Below the pieces are notes generated by a model, which worked only from the letters and a program-made list of their open reading frames with translations, did no database searches and was not told the DNA's origin. Of a DNA stretch of 64,000 nucleotides, positions 60,964 to 64,000 are shown piece after piece. The translations under genes were made by a program, and so were the position numbers. Where the stretch lies: contig CAVSIY010000002.1 of assembly GCA_963728165.1 (NCBI GenBank), forward strand, positions 186,001 to 250,000, read 5' to 3'. The stretch comes from Hyphomicrobium_A sp963728165 (GTDB taxonomy: Bacteria; Pseudomonadota; Alphaproteobacteria; Rhizobiales; Hyphomicrobiaceae). The stretch's first letter is position 1. The number at the start of each line of letters is the position of its first letter.

Positions 60964-62365
60964 TCAGAAATTGATGATCGCTCCGGTCAGCACCAGATCG
61001 AGATCGTCGATCGGCGCCGTGGCGATCGGCCCCGTGGCCGCGATGCCATTGAACTGGCGCAGCGTCAGGTCGCCGGAGACATGCCGGTAGGACGCATAGA
61101 GGATCATCGCGGCGGCATCGATGCCCTGCGCTAGGCCGCCGCCGACCACAGTCATGTCTGATTGCCAGACCGACCACGTGCCAAGCCCCGTCGGATTGAG
61201 CGGGTCGCCGGGCAAGACCGGGATCCCGGTCGCCGCGCCGCCGTCGTAGAGATAGAGTTCGCCGTAGAGCGTCGATTTGCCGAGCGCGTTGATCTTCCTC
61301 TCGAGCCCCACTTGGCCCGACCAGAACAGCTCTCCGTCGTTGACGTCCGTGCCGGTGAAGCGCCGCGTGTCGTCGAGCAGACCTTCGACGGTCAGTCCGC
61401 CGCCCACATTGACGAACAGGCCCGTCGCCTCGTGCAGCACGCTCAACGAGCCGCTCGCCTGGCGACACTTGCTGGCATCGCCCGAATTCAGGAAGCGGTT
61501 GAGCGCGCAAACACCGATCGAGCGCGAGCCCGGCACCAGGTCGAGATAGCCGATGCCGGCCGCGATATCGAAGCCGGCGATCTCGCCCCGGTAGCGCAGC
61601 GTGGCGTCCCAGAAGTCGTCGGCAACCAGGGTTGCGGCGGCGGTCAAGCCGTTCCAGGTCGGAGAGACGTACTTGATGAGCTGGAAGCCGCGCTGCGTTT
61701 CGCCCGGCTGATCGCCGCCGGCTCCGATGATGCGGCGCCACGTCAGCGTGCGGCTGAGCTCGCCATCGCGGGCTGAGCGCAGGAACATGTTCAGCCCGGA
61801 GTTCTCGACGGCGCCATATTTCGCGAACCAGTCCGTCTGCGTGACGTTCGAAATCGGCAATGTTGGTGAAAGAGGGAAACGTCGTCCCGACATAGAGCGT
61901 GCCGTTGCGCTTGCTCTTGAGGAACCAGACGCTCTCGCGGATGTCGAGCGTTCGATCGCGCCGATCCGGGCGCCCGAGCTGGTTGACGAACTTGGAGTTG
62001 GCCGCCCTCACGCCCACCTCCAGGCGGTAGCCCGCCTGCCAGTCGGACGTGATGTTGGCGTCGCCGACGAAGCGCAACCTGGTGCGCGCGTTGTCGTTGG
62101 TGACGACGTAGGCGTTGCTCTCGGCGCCGTCGTCCCAGCCGAGCACGGCCTGGTTGATGAGGCCTGAGACCTGAAGGGTGACGCTGCGATTGCCCCGGCG
62201 CGCTGCCATGTCCTCGAGCGCGGCGATACGGCTCTCCAGATCGGCGCAGCAGTCTGTGCCGGGGCCTGCCGCACCGGCCGAGCGTGATCCGGTAATAATC
62301 AGCATCGCAGCGACTCGGAGTGCCGCCCGCAAGCCGCGCCGGTTACCCACGCCAGAGGCCCTCAT
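60964..62365 (-). pseudogene. outer-membrane porin, frameshifted
   Basis: Starts at the ATG at 62365 with a signal segment (LRVAAMLIITGSRSAGA), a short coiled coil (CCADLESRIAALEDM) and the first strands (VTLQVSGLINQAVLGW, RFVGDANITSDWQAGYRLEVGV). At about 61850-61860 the reading frame shifts by one base and continues (ISNVTQTDWFAKYGAV) to the terminal aromatic residue INF at 60964. The total is about 466 residues, beta-strand-rich, normal for a trimeric porin. The shift lies in CCAACATTGCCGATTTCG. Sequencing error or recent inactivation. Confidence 0.8.
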
Positions 62366-62543
62366 CTTTGATCGATCAAGGCCTTAGCAGAATTCGGCCT
62401 GCAGCGACGGCGCCCGTCATCCGTCTTCGTCGCATTTGCGACACGCAGGCGCCGCGACAGGCGATTTTGGGCCGTCTGCGAGAGCGGCACGCGGCTTGCA
62501 GCTATCCTCAAAGATCGATGACCCTCGGCAATGGAGCGCCGCG

Positions 62544-63161
62544 ATGCTGACCCTCAACTTTCACGATCATCTCCTGAAGCTGGCCGCGATCGTCTACCGG
62601 TCGGGCGAGGATGACGTCGATACCCTGTTGGCGGCATTTGCCGCCGACCAGATCCGCGACGGGCATCGGCTCGGCGGCGTGGTCCAGCGCAAGGCCGAAG
62701 GCAACGGGCGCGCGCGCATGGAGATGATCGACTTGCTCTCGGGCCGCGCCATTTCGATCAGCCAGGACCTCGGACCCTCGGCCCAGGGCTGCTGCCTCGA
62801 TCCCGCCGGGCTTGCCGATGCGGCGGTCGCCGCCGGCCGCGCCATCGCCGAGAACGTGGAGCTCCTCATCGTCAACAAGTTCTCGCGCCAGGAGGCGGAA
62901 GGCGGGGGCTTGCGCGCGGAGCTCGGCAATGCTGTGGCGGCGGGGCTGCCGGTGCTTACGGCCGTCTCTACCAAATGCTACGATGCGTGGATGGCGTTCA
63001 CCGGCGGATTCGGCACCACCCTCCTGTGCGAGCGTTACGTCGTCGACGCGTGGTGGAGCGAGATGGCGACCCGCGAGCGCCGCGCGCGCACGCTCGCCCG
63101 CCTCGAGCAGGCGCTCGGCGCGCCCGGTGAGCAAGCAGCCCAGAGCCTTGCCGCTCTTTAG
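62544..63161 (+). CDS. DUF2478 family protein
   Basis: 205 residues from the ATG at 62544. P-loop-like fold without a classical Walker A: KLAAIVYRSGEDDVDTLLAAFA, GGVVQRKAEGNG, LLIVNKFSRQEAEGGGLRAEL and PVLTAVSTKCYDAW. The family occurs next to molybdate transport and regulation genes. Convergent with a TOBE-domain gene three bases away, which supports a link to molybdenum. Confidence 0.85.
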   Translation: MLTLNFHDHLLKLAAIVYRSGEDDVDTLLAAFAADQIRDGHRLGGVVQRKAEGNGRARMEMIDLLSGRAISISQDLGPSAQGCCLDPAGLADAAVAAGRAIAENVELLIVNKFSRQEAEGGGLRAELGNAVAAGLPVLTAVSTKCYDAWMAFTGGFGTTLLCERYVVDAWWSEMATRERRARTLARLEQALGAPGEQAAQSLAAL

Positions 63162-63164
63162 GGC

Positions 63165-63367
63165 TTATTTGCCGATCATCACGTCGGACGACTTGATGAC
63201 GGCCGAGACGGTGTCGCCGACCTTGAGGCCGAGGTCATCGACCAATTCGTTGGTGAGGAGGTCACCATGAGGCCCGGCGCGAGCTCGATCTTGATGTGCG
63301 CCGTGGTCGACCCCTTGGTGAGAGACGTGATACGTCCTGGCAGCACGTTGCGGGCGCTGAGCTTCAT
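63165..63367 (-). pseudogene. molybdate-binding TOBE domain (molbindin), frameshifted
   Basis: ATG at 63367: MKLSARNVLPGRITSLTKGSTTAHIKIELAPG is the TOBE/Mop start. The frame then goes astray, but one base off it continues LTNELVDDLGLKVGDTVSAVI to a stop at 63165, giving about 67 residues, the normal size of a small molbindin. The shift lies around 63265. Convergent with the DUF2478 gene three bases away. A sequencing slip is as likely as decay. Confidence 0.7.
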
Positions 63368-63478
63368 GGGGCCTCCAAATGGGTAGAGTGCGGCATCGAA
63401 CTCCGGACCGAGTCCGGCGATCATACGGCCTCTCTGAGCCCGATGACCATAGCGCGCGATGACCCTTGGTGCTTCTTG

Positions 63479-63955
63479 ATGCGAACCCTGCTTTTCCTGC
63501 TACTCATCTCAGCGGCGTTGGGAGCCGGCAGCCTGATGGCTGCGGACGAGCACGAGGGCCACCACCACGGCGCCATGCCGGCAAACGATACGCGCGTGCT
63601 GGTCGCGTTCCCCGCCCCGCTGCGCCAGCACATGCTCGCCAACATGCGCGTCCACGTCAGCGCTTTGAACGAGATCATCGCGGCGCTGGCGATGAAGCAG
63701 GAGGACAAGGCCGCGCACATCGCCGAGTGGCAGCTCGGCCTGTCCTCGCTCAAAGCCCACATGGCGGCAGAGCTCGGCAAGTACATGCCAAAGGAGATGC
63801 AGGCGATCGGCTGGAAGATGCACAGCGCCGCAAGCCGCTTTGCCATCGAGGCGCAGAATGCCGGCGTCACCGGCGATTTGCGTCCCGCGCTCGCGGCTTT
63901 GGCCAAGGTCACGGCCCAGTGCGCCGCCTGCCACGCCGGCTACCGCGTGCATTAG
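63479..63955 (+). CDS. cytochrome c'/c556-type heme protein
   Basis: 158 residues from the ATG at 63479 (an upstream ATG at 63443 lacks a sensible signal). Signal peptide LLFLLLISAALGAGSLMAA. The mature part has a His/Asp-rich stretch (EHEGHHHGAM), four long helices, and a single C-terminal heme site CAACHAGYRVH, as in class II c-type cytochromes where the CxxCH is near the C-terminus. It needs the ccm machinery encoded at 45.9-50.1 kb. Electron donor or gas-binding role unknown. Confidence 0.85.
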   Translation: MRTLLFLLLISAALGAGSLMAADEHEGHHHGAMPANDTRVLVAFPAPLRQHMLANMRVHVSALNEIIAALAMKQEDKAAHIAEWQLGLSSLKAHMAAELGKYMPKEMQAIGWKMHSAASRFAIEAQNAGVTGDLRPALAALAKVTAQCAACHAGYRVH

Positions 63956-64000
63956 CGCGGCGGGCCACTACTTCGAATGCACGAGCCGCAGCCGCTGCCC

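Noticed and set aside
1..64000. CRISPR array, toxin-antitoxin module, complete insertion sequence, rRNA operon, replication origin
   Set aside because: No direct-repeat/spacer pattern, no transposase and no such genes were seen on either strand.

Overview
The window looks like the chromosome of a GC-rich alphaproteobacterium, most likely of the order Hyphomicrobiales (Rhizobiales). Evidence for this: a perfect CIRCE operator ahead of groESL; a two-component pair, cytochrome c maturation genes, a Do-type protease, a second two-component pair and glnE in the order feuP-feuQ-cycHJKL-degP-regulator-kinase-glnE known from rhizobia; TIGR02300, TIGR02281, DUF1289 and NYN proteins usual in this class; and PdhS/DivJ-like kinases. 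Nothing in the window fixes the genus.

Layout. 1-3.1 kb: an RND/MMPL exporter running off the left edge and a divergent secreted protein. 3.2-4.8 kb: tRNA-Val(CAC), two small hypothetical proteins and, between them, two minus-strand hairpin/terminator units that look like paralogous small RNAs. 4.9-8.4 kb: a fold-III ornithine/lysine decarboxylase divergent from an acetolactate-synthase-like ThDP enzyme, then a tiny membrane protein. 8.7-14 kb: housekeeping and redox enzymes (2OG oxygenase, beta-hydroxyacid dehydrogenase, YjbQ, MAPEG, Lrp, uracil-DNA glycosylase, MBL hydrolase, GST). 14-20.5 kb: sensor kinase, DUF1289, two tandem retropepsin-like proteases, phosphoglucomutase/phosphomannomutase, a Gly-rich exported peptide and a frameshifted CHASE2 protein. 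20.5-25.8 kb: TauE, dusA with an integrase remnant at its 5' end, rsgA, CIRCE and groESL.

25.8-31.9 kb is looser and poorer in genes: a PHB-depolymerase-like esterase, a cold-shock protein, a TIGR02300 protein, a NYN-domain protein, a GST, a haloacid dehalogenase fragment and a lone receiver domain. 32-37.7 kb: pepN, a degenerate kinase, and an ECF sigma operon with a putative anti-sigma factor and a CpxP/ZraP-like periplasmic sensor. 37.8-53 kb is the conserved envelope/cytochrome c block, interrupted by a trypsin-like protease gene on the opposite strand and by a glycine-zipper lipoprotein.

53.5-57.7 kb is a decayed tailed-phage or gene-transfer-agent (GTA) head-packaging module. It holds a small terminase, a frameshifted large terminase, and a portal gene fused in frame to a GH108 muramidase that has lost its catalytic-glutamate motif, followed by a holin-like gene. 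58-64 kb carries a secreted protein of unknown family, a stand-alone degenerate CCA-enzyme HD domain, an FmdB zinc ribbon, an SDR fragment, a frameshifted porin, DUF2478 with a frameshifted molybdate TOBE domain, and a c'/c556-type cytochrome.

Four clear single-base frameshifts (CHASE2, large terminase, porin, TOBE) could be real decay or assembly error; the sequence alone cannot separate these.
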